Of a stretch of 52,545 bases of DNA, positions 27,152 through 36,959 are shown piece by piece. The translations under genes were made by a program, and so were the position numbers. Numbering within the stretch: the first letter of the stretch is position 1; each line of letters starts with the position of its first letter. The DNA lies in contig JASMJM010000031.1 of the NCBI GenBank assembly GCA_030749725.1, forward strand, positions 1 to 52,545, written 5' to 3'. This DNA comes from Pseudomonadales bacterium. GTDB taxonomy: Bacteria > Pseudomonadota > Gammaproteobacteria > Pseudomonadales > Azotimanducaceae. Below the pieces are notes generated by a model, which saw only the letters and a list, made by a program, of their open reading frames with translations, was not told the DNA's origin and ran no database searches.

Positions 27152-28486
27152 CTACAGAATATACCGACTAAGATCGTCGTCCTTAACCAGTGCGGCAAGA
27201 TGTTCGTCCACATACGCGCCATTGATCTCCACGCATTGCCTCTGATCGGACCCCAAATCGCCGGCTTCAAACGACACGTCCTCCAGCAGCCTCTCCAGCA
27301 CGGTATGTAATCTTCGGGCCCCGATGTTTTCTGTATTCTCATTGACCTGCCATGCCACCTCGGCGATTCGGGTCAGGCCATCTTCGGTAAAGTGCAACTC
27401 CAGTCCCTCGGTCCCCAGCAATGCCTGATACTGCTCAGTGAGGGAAGCATCCGGTTCGGTGAGGATGCGATTGAAATCTTCCACGGTTAATGCATTCAGC
27501 TCGACTCGAATCGGCAGACGTCCCTGTAGTTCGGGAATGAGGTCGGAGGGCTTACTGATGTGGAATGCACCGGAGGCGATGAACAGGATGTGATCGGTGC
27601 GGATCATGCCGTACTTGGTGGAGATGGTGCACCCCTCTATGAGAGGCAGCAGATCTCTCTGCACCCCCTCTCTGGATACATCCGCTCCGCCATGCTCCGC
27701 CCGCTTGGCAACCTTGTCCAACTCATCGAGAAATACGATACCGGTTTGCTCCACCGCTTCAACCGCTTGCAGCTTGATATCATCCTCGTTAATCAGCTTG
27801 GTCGCCTCTTCCTCCTTGAGATGCTTGAATGCATCCTTGACCTTTAGTTTGCGGGTCTTGGTCTTACCGTTGGAAAGGTTGGAGAACATGTTCTGTAACT
27901 GGCTGGTCATCTCCTCCATTCCCGGTGGCGCCATAATCTCAACACCCACGGACGTGGCGGCAAGGTCTATTTCGATGTCCTTATCGTCCAGTTTGCCCTC
28001 TCGGAATCTCTTTCGGAAAATCTGCCTGGTCGTCGATTCCTGATCCTGGTCCTCCTCCAGCACGGATCTGGCCTGAGGCAGCAAGGTGTCCAGAATTCTC
28101 TCCTCGGCGGCATCCTCTGCTCTGGGTTGAACTCTCTTGACCTGATCTTCCCGCAGTAGCTTGACGGCAACATCGATCAGATCTCTGACGATGGACTCGA
28201 CGTCGCGACCAACATAACCCACCTCGGTGAACTTGGTAGCTTCGACTTTTATGAACGGCGCCCGGGCGAGCTTGGCCAGACGTCGGGCAATCTCTGTTTT
28301 GCCGACGCCGGTTGGGCCGATCATGAGGATATTCTTGGGTGCGATTTCTGCCCTCATGTTTTCGTCGAGCTGCATGCGCCGCCAACGGTTACGCAGGGCG
28401 ATGGCGACCGCTCGCTTGGCATCGGACTGACCGATGATGTGTTTATCCAACTCGTGAACGATTTCTCTGGGCGTCATTTTCGACAT
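27152..28486 (-). CDS. hslU: ATP-dependent protease ATPase subunit HslU
   Basis: A 444-residue AAA+ unfoldase of the HslVU protease. Walker A is GPTGVGKTE (about 57), the pore loop GYVGRDVES follows, the I domain covers about 110-240, and Walker B is VFLDELDK. Sensor and arginine-finger regions follow, and the C-terminal tail ends DLSRYIL, the part that docks into HslV. hslV lies 21 bases upstream on the same strand. Confidence 0.97.
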   Translation of the reverse strand: MSKMTPREIVHELDKHIIGQSDAKRAVAIALRNRWRRMQLDENMRAEIAPKNILMIGPTGVGKTEIARRLAKLARAPFIKVEATKFTEVGYVGRDVESIVRDLIDVAVKLLREDQVKRVQPRAEDAAEERILDTLLPQARSVLEEDQDQESTTRQIFRKRFREGKLDDKDIEIDLAATSVGVEIMAPPGMEEMTSQLQNMFSNLSNGKTKTRKLKVKDAFKHLKEEEATKLINEDDIKLQAVEAVEQTGIVFLDELDKVAKRAEHGGADVSREGVQRDLLPLIEGCTISTKYGMIRTDHILFIASGAFHISKPSDLIPELQGRLPIRVELNALTVEDFNRILTEPDASLTEQYQALLGTEGLELHFTEDGLTRIAEVAWQVNENTENIGARRLHTVLERLLEDVSFEAGDLGSDQRQCVEINGAYVDEHLAALVKDDDLSRYIL

Positions 28487-28507
28487 GGGCTGTCCTGGGG
28501 GGTCCCT

Positions 28508-29056
28508 TTAATCACTGTAGTCCAGTTCCTCAATGGTCCGGTTGTGATTGGTGTAGATGCATATGTCTGCTGCAATGGACAGCCCTTTTTCGACGATATC
28601 CCGCGCACTCAGATCGGTATTATCCAGCAGTGCCCGGGCTGCCGACTGAGCGAAGGGACCCCCGGAACCGATCGACATGAGACCGTCTTCCGGTTCGATG
28701 ACATCCCCATTGCCCGTGACGATGAGAGAGTATTCCCGGTCTGCAACCAGCAGCAGTGCTTCGAGGCGCCGCAAGGCCCGGTCGGTACGCCAGTCCTTTG
28801 CCAGTTCCGCCGCGGCCCGGAGCAGTTGGCCCTGGTGTTTTTCCAATTTGCCTTCAAATCGTTCGAACAGGGCGAACGCATCGGCTGTGCCTCCTGCAAA
28901 TCCGGCAATGACGCGATCCTTGTACTGGAGTCTTCTGACTTTGCGGGCGTTTCCTTTGATGACCGTGTTGCCCATGGACACCTGGCCATCCCCGCCGATC
29001 ACCACGCGGTTGTTGCGGCGGACAGATAAGATGGTGGTTGCCTCGAATTGATCCAA
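28508..29056 (-). CDS. hslV: ATP-dependent protease peptidase subunit HslV
   Basis: A 182-residue threonine peptidase. The mature enzyme begins [11 protein letters not shown]; the active-site threonine is the first of that pair after a six-residue leader. The start is taken as TTG at 29056 (LDQFEA leader), nine bases after GAGG; the open frame extends 22 codons further without family resemblance. [25 protein letters not shown] and [14 protein letters not shown] are conserved. hslU follows 21 bases later. Confidence 0.93.
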   Translation of the reverse strand: MDQFEATTILSVRRNNRVVIGGDGQVSMGNTVIKGNARKVRRLQYKDRVIAGFAGGTADAFALFERFEGKLEKHQGQLLRAAAELAKDWRTDRALRRLEALLLVADREYSLIVTGNGDVIEPEDGLMSIGSGGPFAQSAARALLDNTDLSARDIVEKGLSIAADICIYTNHNRTIEELDYSD

Positions 29057-29145
29057 TGGTCGATCCTCACAGCGATTCTGGATATTACGCCAGCTTCCCG
29101 ATTGAAGGAATGCAAAGGGCAAGATTGGGATGAAAAACAGCTAAT

Positions 29146-29679
29146 TCAAGGGCCGTCGCCCGTCAGCCTGAGGACGATGGACTCGATTTCCGCTTCTGCC
29201 AGTTTGCCCTGAACCTGATTCAGCTCGCGATCCGTCAGCAGGGGTCCGACCAGCACCCTGTAGCGAAGCTCTCCTCGCACCATGACCTCTTTGGTATAGA
29301 CTTCCAGTCCCAGCAGAATCAATGTCGCACGCATGCGATCGGCATCCTCGACACTGCTGAACGATCCGGTTTGCAGGACATAAGGAGTGGCATGTGAGCT
29401 CTTGACCTCATCGGGGTCTTTCACAATTGGCACTTCGTTCTTCGGGAAGATCTCATAAAACTGGAAAGGTGGTTTCTTCTTAGTGACCTCGAGCGTCGTG
29501 TTGGGGGTCGGTTCGTCGCCGGCAAGTTGCTCCGGTACGGTTTGCGGTGCGAATTCAGACAGGTAGATCAGAAAAGCCAGGAATAATCCGGACACCAAGC
29601 CTGTGAGAAACCACACCCATGTTGGTATTTGGGACTTCATAGGTTGTCGACTTTGAGCAACTCTTTTAGCGTAATCCAT
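29146..29679 (-). CDS. SPOR domain membrane protein (FtsN-like)
   Basis: A 177-residue single-pass inner-membrane protein: cytosolic N-terminus, membrane helix WVWFLTGLVSGLFLAFLIYL (about 22-41), a periplasmic linker and a C-terminal SPOR domain (about 95-175, core YVLQTGSFSSVEDADRMRA). SPOR domains bind denuded septal peptidoglycan. Its place between priA and hslV is the position of FtsN-like genes in gammaproteobacteria. It lacks an obvious FtsN essential-domain motif, so I do not use the ftsN name. Confidence 0.88.
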   Translation of the reverse strand: MDYAKRVAQSRQPMKSQIPTWVWFLTGLVSGLFLAFLIYLSEFAPQTVPEQLAGDEPTPNTTLEVTKKKPPFQFYEIFPKNEVPIVKDPDEVKSSHATPYVLQTGSFSSVEDADRMRATLILLGLEVYTKEVMVRGELRYRVLVGPLLTDRELNQVQGKLAEAEIESIVLRLTGDGP

Positions 29680-29720
29680 GCGGCAACGTGTCAGCGATCG
29701 TCAAGTCTAAATGTTATTGA

Positions 29721-29758
29721 GGAGATTGTCCGAGAATAGCGATTCTTGGACAGTCTCC
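29721..29758. repeat. Long hairpin at the end of priA
   Basis: GGAGATTGTCCGAGAAT (29721-29737) pairs with ATTCTTGGACAGTCTCC (29742-29758) with two mismatches. The stem reaches the priA stop codon. Neither side has a clear T run, so termination is uncertain. argS normally occupies this junction. Confidence 0.65.
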
Positions 29759-31986
29759 TAGATCGTATCCGATGGGTCAACATCGATGGACCATCTAACT
29801 TTACGGGCCAGGCTGAGCTTATCCAGTAGAGGTACGCACTCTCCCAGCAACGCCTGTAGTTTGTTCCTGCTCGTGGCCTGGAACAGCAGTTGAGCTCTGA
29901 ATCTGCCCGCCTTCTTCTCCATCGCGGACGGAATGGGACCGAGAAGATCGAGGTGCTGTGGCTTCTGTCGTGCCAGGACAGATTCTGCTGTCTTTCTGAC
30001 CTCGCGCAGGAATTCCAAGGGTAAATGCTGTTTGGTGGCTTCGGCTCGCACCAGCACGATATGGGAGTAGGGCGGTAACACGGTCGCTCTGCGTTCCTTG
30101 AGAATGCTCTTGGCGAAAGCCAGATAGCCATCTCGAATTAGGCATGCCAGTAGAGGGTGGTCGCCAAAGTGGGTTTGAATAACAGCCTGTCCCGCTCGTT
30201 CAGATCGGCCGGTCCTGCCGGTTACCTGCAGCAGAAGCTGACCCATTTTTTCGACGGCGCGAAAATCGGAACTGAACAAGCCCGCGTCCGCGTCGAGAAT
30301 GGCCACCAGGGTCAGTTTGGGAAAGTGATGACCTTTGGCCAGCATCTGCGTGCCTACCAGAATGCAGGCATGGCCACGCTGAATCTCTGTCAGCATGGAC
30401 CGCATGGACTTCTTGCCCCTGGTGGTATCCCTGTCGATGCGAATGACTCGTTGCTCGGGGAAGAACTTATGCAGGGCCGTTTCGATTCGTTCGGTGCCAA
30501 GTCCAAGGCGGGTGAGTTGTGGTGAGTCGCAATCGGGGCAATTGGAATGGATAGGCGATTGCGCACTGCAATGGTGACAGAGCAGTGAGTTGCTGTGAAT
30601 GTGAATGGTCAGGCGCGCGTCGCACCTGCGACACCTGGCCATCCAGCCGCATTGGTGACAGAGCAGCGTAGGGGCGAAGCCGCGTCGATTGATAAAGACC
30701 AGCACTTGGTTGCCCCGGTCCAGGTGTTCGGCCATCAGTTTTACGAGCGGACCTGAAAATCCCTCATCAAGAGGACGGCTCTTGATATCCAATATGTGGA
30801 AGTTGGGCATGACAGCGCCACCCGCCCGCATGGTCAGGTGCAGCCACTTATAACGTCCGGTTTGTGCATTGTGAAGACTTTCCAGGGACGGAGTCGCCGA
30901 ACCCAGGATGACCGGTATCTTCTCTTCAAAACCACGCATGACGGCAAGATCTCTGGCTGAGTAGCGAAATCCATCCTGTTGTTTGAACGAACTGTCATGC
31001 TCTTCGTCGACAACGATGACGCCAGGATTCTTAAGGGGCGTCAATATGGCGGAGCGCGTGCCGATCACGATGGCCGCACTGCCTTCTGCTGCCGAGATCC
31101 AGGCATCCAGGCGTTCGCGGTCGTTCAGTCCGGAGTGCAGTACTTCTATTGGGACCTTGAAGCGCAGTTTGAATCGATCCACCGTTTGCGGGGTGAGACC
31201 GATTTCCGGCACCAGTACCAGAGCCTGTTTTCCACGCCGCATCAACCGTTCAATGATCTGCAGATAGACCTCGGTTTTGCCGCTGCCGGTTACCCCCTGG
31301 AGTAGGTGTGTATGCTGGCTGGCTTGCGATAGCTGATTGAATACCTGTTGCTGTTGCTGATTGAGCTCAAGGGGCCGTTCGTTTAAAGGGTCAGCGTGCG
31401 CATGCCGGGAGGCAGACTTCTTGCTGGCACTGATCCATGCCACCTGGTTTTTTTGCAGAAGGCTTCGCAATGGGCTTCCCCCCATCTGCAGTTGCCGGAT
31501 TTCGCTAGCTGCCGGGGGTGATTGCCTGCTGCGAAGGAACTCGACGATCGCTCTTTGGCGCGGTGCATTCTTGAACTGACTGGTGTCGCTCGCGCTTCCC
31601 TCGTCGGTCAGGACGAGCATTTTGATGGGCCGGTGACTGGCACTCTCGCCTTTGCGCAACAATACGGGTAATGCGTTGTTCAGTACCTCTCCGATGGGAT
31701 GGTGGTAGTATCCTGATGCCCAGCGGCACAGTTTCATCATTGGCTGCGGCAATACCGGCGAGTCATCGATGAGCCGAATTGCCTGGCGCAGTTTCGATGG
31801 CTCTATTTCGGTCGAGCTGACCAGTTGCAGCAGTATGGCGGTTACCTGCTGCTTGCCAAACGGTACCAGAAGCCGCACTCCGGGGGTCAGCGTGCCTGGC
31901 ACGACTCCTTCCGGGGGTAGATAGTCAAATTCGCTCCTCAGGGGCGAAGGTATGGCGAGTCGTAAGATGACCTGGTGATCTGACAT
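29758..31986 (-). CDS. priA: Primosomal replication protein N' (helicase PriA)
   Basis: A 742-residue 3'-5' helicase that restarts stalled replication forks. The N-terminal DNA-binding region spans about 1-190. Walker A is GVTGSGKTEVY, the DEAH-type box is VVDEEHDSSFKQQ, and zinc is bound by a cysteine cluster (CHQCGWMARCRRC, then CHHC and CPDC) inserted in the helicase core. Full length for the family. argS, usually next downstream, is missing; rpmE is divergent upstream as in Pseudomonas. Confidence 0.97.
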   Translation of the reverse strand: MSDHQVILRLAIPSPLRSEFDYLPPEGVVPGTLTPGVRLLVPFGKQQVTAILLQLVSSTEIEPSKLRQAIRLIDDSPVLPQPMMKLCRWASGYYHHPIGEVLNNALPVLLRKGESASHRPIKMLVLTDEGSASDTSQFKNAPRQRAIVEFLRSRQSPPAASEIRQLQMGGSPLRSLLQKNQVAWISASKKSASRHAHADPLNERPLELNQQQQQVFNQLSQASQHTHLLQGVTGSGKTEVYLQIIERLMRRGKQALVLVPEIGLTPQTVDRFKLRFKVPIEVLHSGLNDRERLDAWISAAEGSAAIVIGTRSAILTPLKNPGVIVVDEEHDSSFKQQDGFRYSARDLAVMRGFEEKIPVILGSATPSLESLHNAQTGRYKWLHLTMRAGGAVMPNFHILDIKSRPLDEGFSGPLVKLMAEHLDRGNQVLVFINRRGFAPTLLCHQCGWMARCRRCDARLTIHIHSNSLLCHHCSAQSPIHSNCPDCDSPQLTRLGLGTERIETALHKFFPEQRVIRIDRDTTRGKKSMRSMLTEIQRGHACILVGTQMLAKGHHFPKLTLVAILDADAGLFSSDFRAVEKMGQLLLQVTGRTGRSERAGQAVIQTHFGDHPLLACLIRDGYLAFAKSILKERRATVLPPYSHIVLVRAEATKQHLPLEFLREVRKTAESVLARQKPQHLDLLGPIPSAMEKKAGRFRAQLLFQATSRNKLQALLGECVPLLDKLSLARKVRWSIDVDPSDTI

Positions 31987-32097
31987 TGTGGTAACACCTG
32001 CAGTGAGGCCATTATCCCGTGACTGAATTGTGATGCCAAGGAAACGAACGAAGGCAACGGCAAGCTGTAGAAAATAGCTGATATCAAGGATAATCTG

Positions 32098-32125
32098 TTG
32101 CGAATCTACTCCACTTTGGTATGAT
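32098..32125 (+). promoter_or_regulatory. Candidate sigma-70 promoter of rpmE
   Basis: TTGCGA and TATGAT are separated by 16 bases, about 60 bases before the rpmE start. The -10 box is one mismatch from consensus. It lies in the gap between divergent priA and rpmE. Confidence 0.55.
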
Positions 32126-32183
32126 TCGCGGTCACTCTCTACGAGCAGACTATCAGTAGACTCCAGCCAGATAGGTTTAGCAG

Positions 32184-32399
32184 ATGAAAGCGGGCATCCA
32201 TCCCAAGTATGAAGAGATTACAGCCACTTGTAGCTGCGGCAACGTGGTCAAGACAAAATCTACGCTGTGTGAAGATATCCACCTGGAGATCTGTTCACAA
32301 TGCCATCCTTTCTATACCGGCAAGCAGAAGATGATCGATACTGCCGGCCGCATTGAGCGTTTTAACAAGCGATTTGGCCGCGGGCGCGCGAAGGAGTAA
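32184..32399 (+). CDS. rpmE: 50S ribosomal protein L31
   Basis: A 71-residue ribosomal protein of the zinc-binding (C+) type: cysteines occur in TCSCGN near the N-terminus and in [11 protein letters not shown]. The presence of the zinc-ribbon cysteines suggests regulation with a C- paralogue, if one exists, under zinc limitation. A strong terminator follows within 35 bases, so it is probably monocistronic. Confidence 0.97.
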   Translation: MKAGIHPKYEEITATCSCGNVVKTKSTLCEDIHLEICSQCHPFYTGKQKMIDTAGRIERFNKRFGRGRAKE

Positions 32400-32432
32400 C
32401 CGCTGCGCCGTAACGGCTGCAAGCAGATCAAG

Positions 32433-32457
32433 GGTGCCCGACTGGGCACCTTTTTTT
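32433..32457 (+). terminator. Rho-independent terminator after rpmE
   Basis: GGTGCCC and GGGCACC form a 7-base GC stem with a four-base loop, followed by seven T residues. It stands 34 bases after the rpmE stop, and the M48 protease gene starts just beyond it. Confidence 0.92.
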
Positions 32458-32473
32458 GTGGGGAGGTCGATGC

Positions 32474-33928
32474 TTGGACATTTCTCGTAAGGCGGCGGAT
32501 CAAGTTTGTTGGGCACTACTGGCCCTTGGCACCCTTTGCAGTTGTACAGTTAATCCAGTTACCGGCAAGACTGATTTTGCACTTCGCTCGGAAGAGAGCG
32601 AGATCTCCCTCGGCAGGAAGTACCACCAGCAGATCATCAATCGGATAGCGCCGCTGGCAAACGAGGAACTGCAGCAATATGTGCAGAGCGTGGGTCAACA
32701 GGTTGCCGCCAACAGCCATCGCAGCCATCTGCAATTCACCTTCACGGTTCTGGATAGCCCCGATATCAACGCCTTTGCACTGCCGGGCGGATACGTCTAT
32801 ATCAACAGGGGCTTACTGGTGTATTTGCAGAGCGAGGCCCAACTGGCGGGCGTACTGGCCCACGAGGTGGGTCACGTGACTGCCCGACATGGTGTGCAGC
32901 AGGAGAGTTACGGATCCCTGCTGGACCTGGTCACCAAGGCAGCGGAGCTTGCCGAGGGCAATGAGCAGGTTGTGGAATTGGGGGGCTTGATCGGCAAGGC
33001 TGTGATCACCGGCTACGGAAGAGATATGGAACTGCAGGCAGATGAACTGGGAGCTCAGTATCTTGCCCTGACCGGTTACGATCCCCAGGCAATGGTTGAA
33101 GTAATCGGGGTACTGAAGAACCGAGAGGACTTTTCCAGACTGAGGCAACAGGATGTCGGTGGCACAGCGACCAATTATCATGGCCTGTTTGCTTCTCATC
33201 CTACCAATGATACGCGTCTTAATCAGATCGTTAGCAAGGCGCAAGCGCTCGTAGCGAACGCCGTGAAACAGGAAGATCGCCGAGCATTCCTCCGTCATCT
33301 CGAAGGAGTGACGTTTGGTGACAGCAGCGCCAATGGCATTCGAAGAGGCAATCGCCTTTACCACAAAGATCTGAATATAGCCTTTGAGTTTCCCGAAGGG
33401 TGGCTGATTGAAAATGGTTCTGAGCAGATTGTCGGCATTCCCCGGGGCGAGGCAGGTAAAGCCTATCTTGCAGTTCAGGTGCGGGCTACCCACGGGCAGA
33501 CAACGCCGCAGCAGTATTTGGCCGGGCTCAAGCTCGGAACCATGCTGGACAGCATGCGCATATCGGCTTCTGGTCTGGACGGTCACACTGCCCTTGTGCA
33601 AACAGCGAAACGTACTCGAGTACGAATAGCTGTCGTCTACCATCAGCTCAATGCCTATATATTTCTGGGTGAAGCGATCAACATCAGAAAATACGACCCG
33701 CTGTTTCTGGATACGATCGAAAACACCCATCGCCTCAGGACGGAGGAGGCCGCATTGGCGGAGCCACTAGTGATTAGCTTGCTTCTGGCTGGTGACGACA
33801 CCCGTTATGCCGACCTCGGCGCGGGCAGCGCTCTGAAATACTATCCGGAACAGCAATTGCGTTTGCTGAATGGCCACTATCCCGATGGACAGCCGAAGCT
33901 GGGGCAGTGGTTAAAACTGGTGGACTGA
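32474..33928 (+). CDS. M48 family metalloprotease lipoprotein
   Basis: About 484 residues. The start is taken as TTG at 32474 because GGGGAGG lies about eight bases upstream; a TTG six codons earlier overlaps the terminator T run. A signal with lipobox-like LCSC (about 22) predicts an outer-membrane-attached lipoprotein. The M48 domain carries the zinc site HEVGH followed by RHG, and the third ligand glutamate in DMELQADELG. The C-terminal half (about 270-480) is a second domain (includes FEFPEGWLIENG) found in BepA/YfgC-like relatives without TPR repeats. It likely works in envelope quality control. Confidence 0.9.
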   Translation: MDISRKAADQVCWALLALGTLCSCTVNPVTGKTDFALRSEESEISLGRKYHQQIINRIAPLANEELQQYVQSVGQQVAANSHRSHLQFTFTVLDSPDINAFALPGGYVYINRGLLVYLQSEAQLAGVLAHEVGHVTARHGVQQESYGSLLDLVTKAAELAEGNEQVVELGGLIGKAVITGYGRDMELQADELGAQYLALTGYDPQAMVEVIGVLKNREDFSRLRQQDVGGTATNYHGLFASHPTNDTRLNQIVSKAQALVANAVKQEDRRAFLRHLEGVTFGDSSANGIRRGNRLYHKDLNIAFEFPEGWLIENGSEQIVGIPRGEAGKAYLAVQVRATHGQTTPQQYLAGLKLGTMLDSMRISASGLDGHTALVQTAKRTRVRIAVVYHQLNAYIFLGEAINIRKYDPLFLDTIENTHRLRTEEAALAEPLVISLLLAGDDTRYADLGAGSALKYYPEQQLRLLNGHYPDGQPKLGQWLKLVD

Positions 33929-33970
33929 TGGTCAGTGCCGGGGCGGTGATTGTCCGTCGCGGACCGTTTG

Positions 33971-36373
33971 TCAGAAAATCTCCTGGGTAGCCTGCTCCTC
34001 CTTATCCTGTGCATGCACCAGGTCGGGAGCATCGGGTGGTACGTATTCTTCCCGGAATATTTCAAAAACGGCGTTTGGATCAGTCGCCTTGGCCCGCAGC
34101 CCGGTGCGGGGATTGATTCTCACACTGACCAGTCCGGGGGGTTGTGCTGCCGTCTGGTCCTCCTCTTCAGGCAGGGCTGAGCGCATGAATCGCGTCCACA
34201 TATCGAGCGGCGCGGTATTACCATACTCACGATTGCCAACCGGACCGTTGTTGTCAAATCCTGCCCAGGCCGTCGCCACTAACTTGCGGTTGAAGCCGGA
34301 AAACCAGATGTCGGCGTCGTTAGTCGTGCCCGTCTTGCCGTGCAGATCTGCCCTCGGCAGGACGCGCAATACCTTTCTGCCGGTTCCCCGCTTATTCGTG
34401 ATCACATCGCTCAACATGGTGTTCATGATATGGGCGACACGCTCCTCAATCACTCTCTTGGCTGCTTTCTCCCGTTGCGGATCGCATGGGTCGTTACAGA
34501 CGGTAGCGGGCTCCTCTGTATATATGACATCACCATTGATTGACCTGATCCCATCTACCAGGAACGGGTCCACCTTAAAGCCACCGTTAGCAAACGTCGC
34601 ATATCCGGTGGCCAGGTCGAGTGGGGAAAGGGCTATGGTACCCCCGCCTAAAGCTAACTGGACGTTTTTGGGAAAATTACCGGTATCGAAGCCGAATCGC
34701 TTTACATACTGAATGGCATTTTCCGCACCATAGTTAAGCAGCACGCGCAGAGAAACCAGATTGATAGATCGATAGAGCGCTTCGCGAAGGGTTAGATTCC
34801 CCTCAAATGTGTCGCCCGAGTTCCTGGGACGGTAGGTCTCCTCCTGCTCACCGCCCTGCAGCACCAACGGCGCGTCATTGAAGATGCTGGCTGCGGTCAG
34901 GCCGCTCTCCAGGGCTCCGGCGTAGAAAAAAGGTTTGAAGTTTGAACCAGGTTGCCTGCGTGCCTGAGTGGCGTGGTTGAACTGCTGGGCTTCGAAGCTG
35001 TAGCCTCCCACCAGGGCCTTGATCGCGCCGTTGCTTGGATCGAGTGCTACCAGAGCTCCCTGAATGTCGGGCACCTGTCCCAGCTTCCATCGGTCCTCCT
35101 CGGTCCGGCTGATGCGTACCAGATCTCCCACCTGCACGATATCAGCTGCGGTACGTGGTCTGGGCGCTCTGGAATCCACGGTTAAGTAGGGTCGGGCCCA
35201 TTTCAGACCATCCCAGTCGATGCTGACTTTCTCCGTGTCCCGATTGAGAACCACGATCGATTGTTGCTCGACCTCGACCACAATGGCGGGGTGCTGGTTG
35301 CCCACGGTCGGCGTGTTTCGCAGAGCCTTTATCCAGTTTGCTGGATAACCATACTCAGGTGCGGCGACAAACTGATCGGTTCCCTGTATGCGACGCCTTT
35401 CCGGTTTTCGATAGCCGTGACGTTCGTCGTATGCATTGAGGGCCGTCTGCAGGGCCAGTTCCACTGCTTCCTGCATGCGGGAGTCAATAGTGGTGAATAC
35501 TTCGTATCCGCCGCTGTATACCGTTTCTCCATATTTCTTCATTAATTGCTGACGTACCATTTCGCCCACATAGCGAGCCGGCAATTCGATCGTTCGACCG
35601 TGTACCGAGGCGGTTATGGGTGCCAGTACGGCCAGTTCATACTGTTCTGCCGAGATGGAATCTTGATCCAGCATGCGCTTCAGGACCAGATTACGCCGTT
35701 GCAGTGCGTGCACAGGACCGTTGATTGGATTGCGGCTCTCGGGAGCCTTGGGAATACCAGCCAGCATGGCCAGTTGGGGCAGATTCAGTTCAGCAATGTC
35801 CTTGCCGTAGTAGACGTTCGAGGCTGCCTGGACACCGAAAGCATGTTTGCCGAAGGGGATGACGTTAAGGTAGAGGGCCAATATCTCCTGCTTGGTCAAC
35901 TCGCTTTCGATCTTCAGCGCAAGCAGCATCTCTTTGAATTTGCGAATGAATTTCACTTCGCGGGAGAGGGATAGCGTGCGCGCCAACTGCATGGTGATGG
36001 TACTGGCGCCGGTCTTGATGGTGCCGGTATTTGCGATCAGCTGGTAGGTGGCATTGACCAGCGTGATCAGGTCGATCCCCTCATGACTAAAAAAGCGCTT
36101 GTCCTCGGTGTCCAGCAACGCGCTGACAAACAAGGGTGGGATCTCCTCATAGGCGATCGGTCGCAACCGTTCGCCGAATTCCTGCATCAGTTTACCGTCG
36201 CTGGAATATACGCGCAGAGGCGTCTTCAGTTTCACATGCCGATACGTCTCTGCTGCGGGGATCTGAGGGTTCAGATACAGGTAGGCAGCGGCTAGAACCA
36301 GGGTTGATCCGCACAGAATTCCGGCGACAAGCCATAGTGTAGGGGTGAGTAGTAGCCGTAAAATGCGATTCAT
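33971..36373 (-). CDS. mrcA: Penicillin-binding protein 1A
   Basis: Bifunctional class A PBP, 800 residues from the start MNRILRLLL at 36373. An N-terminal membrane anchor is followed by the glycosyltransferase domain (catalytic Glu in DTEDKRFFSHEG, STITMQLARTL) and the transpeptidase domain with the nucleophile in PGSNFKPFFY, the SxN box in YRSINLVS and KTG in HGKTGTTND. The insertion between the domains (about 320-440) is of the OB type. It is divergent from the pil locus, the usual arrangement, but here the pil locus is reduced to one chimeric gene. Confidence 0.97.
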   Translation of the reverse strand: MNRILRLLLTPTLWLVAGILCGSTLVLAAAYLYLNPQIPAAETYRHVKLKTPLRVYSSDGKLMQEFGERLRPIAYEEIPPLFVSALLDTEDKRFFSHEGIDLITLVNATYQLIANTGTIKTGASTITMQLARTLSLSREVKFIRKFKEMLLALKIESELTKQEILALYLNVIPFGKHAFGVQAASNVYYGKDIAELNLPQLAMLAGIPKAPESRNPINGPVHALQRRNLVLKRMLDQDSISAEQYELAVLAPITASVHGRTIELPARYVGEMVRQQLMKKYGETVYSGGYEVFTTIDSRMQEAVELALQTALNAYDERHGYRKPERRRIQGTDQFVAAPEYGYPANWIKALRNTPTVGNQHPAIVVEVEQQSIVVLNRDTEKVSIDWDGLKWARPYLTVDSRAPRPRTAADIVQVGDLVRISRTEEDRWKLGQVPDIQGALVALDPSNGAIKALVGGYSFEAQQFNHATQARRQPGSNFKPFFYAGALESGLTAASIFNDAPLVLQGGEQEETYRPRNSGDTFEGNLTLREALYRSINLVSLRVLLNYGAENAIQYVKRFGFDTGNFPKNVQLALGGGTIALSPLDLATGYATFANGGFKVDPFLVDGIRSINGDVIYTEEPATVCNDPCDPQREKAAKRVIEERVAHIMNTMLSDVITNKRGTGRKVLRVLPRADLHGKTGTTNDADIWFSGFNRKLVATAWAGFDNNGPVGNREYGNTAPLDMWTRFMRSALPEEEDQTAAQPPGLVSVRINPRTGLRAKATDPNAVFEIFREEYVPPDAPDLVHAQDKEEQATQEIF

Positions 36374-36463
36374 AGATCTCTGCGGAGAACTGCCCATGGG
36401 CTGTACTGCAAAGATTTGTCATTATAAATCGTTTGTGTACCGATTTGTGCAAAACCAAGACGT

Positions 36464-36754
36464 ATGCCCATAAAATTGAGAGCAAAACTGAGTGGTATGC
36501 CTGTAGAACCGGGAGGTATGCCTGTAAAACTGAGAGGTATGCCTGCAAAACTGAGAGGTATGTCTGCAAAATGTACGGCTATACGTGCGAAACTGGCAGG
36601 TATGAATGTGAACCCGACAGGTATGAGAGTGAAACCGACAGGTATGAGTGTGAACCCGACGGGGATGAGTGCGAACCCGGCAGGTGCGGGTGCAAATCTG
36701 ACGGGTATGAGTGCAAATCCTACAGGTCTGAAGGAAGAAAGCGCGCTGGGATAG
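36464..36754 (+). CDS. Putative heptapeptide-repeat protein in minisatellite
   Basis: A 96-residue open frame with consensus heptad G-M-x-[VA]-[NK]-P-T repeated eleven times from a 21-base tandem repeat. Between units most base changes fall at third codon positions in this frame (GGT/GGG, GCG/GCA, AAC/AAT, CCG/CCT, ACA/ACG), which suggests the frame is or was translated. There is no good ribosome binding site before ATG 36464, no signal peptide, and four other frames are also open here, so expression is uncertain. I recognise no family. Confidence 0.3.
   Translation: MPIKLRAKLSGMPVEPGGMPVKLRGMPAKLRGMSAKCTAIRAKLAGMNVNPTGMRVKPTGMSVNPTGMSANPAGAGANLTGMSANPTGLKEESALG
36494..36724 (+). repeat. 21-bp minisatellite, about 11 units
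   Basis: Eleven tandem 21-base units beginning GGTATG follow one another without spacers, with a degenerate unit on either side. Units 1-4 (GGTATGCCTGTAAAACTGAG type) and units 6-11 (GGTATGAGTGTGAACCCGAC type) form two subfamilies, unit 5 being intermediate. The array fills the gap between the divergent PBP1a gene and the PilM-PilQ chimera. Confidence 0.92.
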
Positions 36755-36959
36755 GGGCGGATTTGCCATACTATGGCAAAATTAACGATTTTCGAACGCA
36801 TTCGTCGGAATCCTAGTGACAAACGACGACAAATCCCTGAGATTTGAGGGTCTGACGAGCATAATTTCGATTAATTTGTTTGCGGTTGGGTTAAGAGTGT
36901 TATTTAATGTAACATTGCATATATCGACCGTAAGTACTGGTAGCTGATAGGAAAATTGG

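Noticed and set aside
36494-36724. CRISPR array
   Set aside because: The units are contiguous 21-base repeats with no spacers, and there is no cas gene in the window.
36370-36822. Minus-strand heptad protein (GFTLIPV repeats)
   Set aside because: The silent-change pattern favours the plus-strand frame at 36464, and this frame overlaps the PBP1a leader; openness follows from the absence of stops in the repeat unit.
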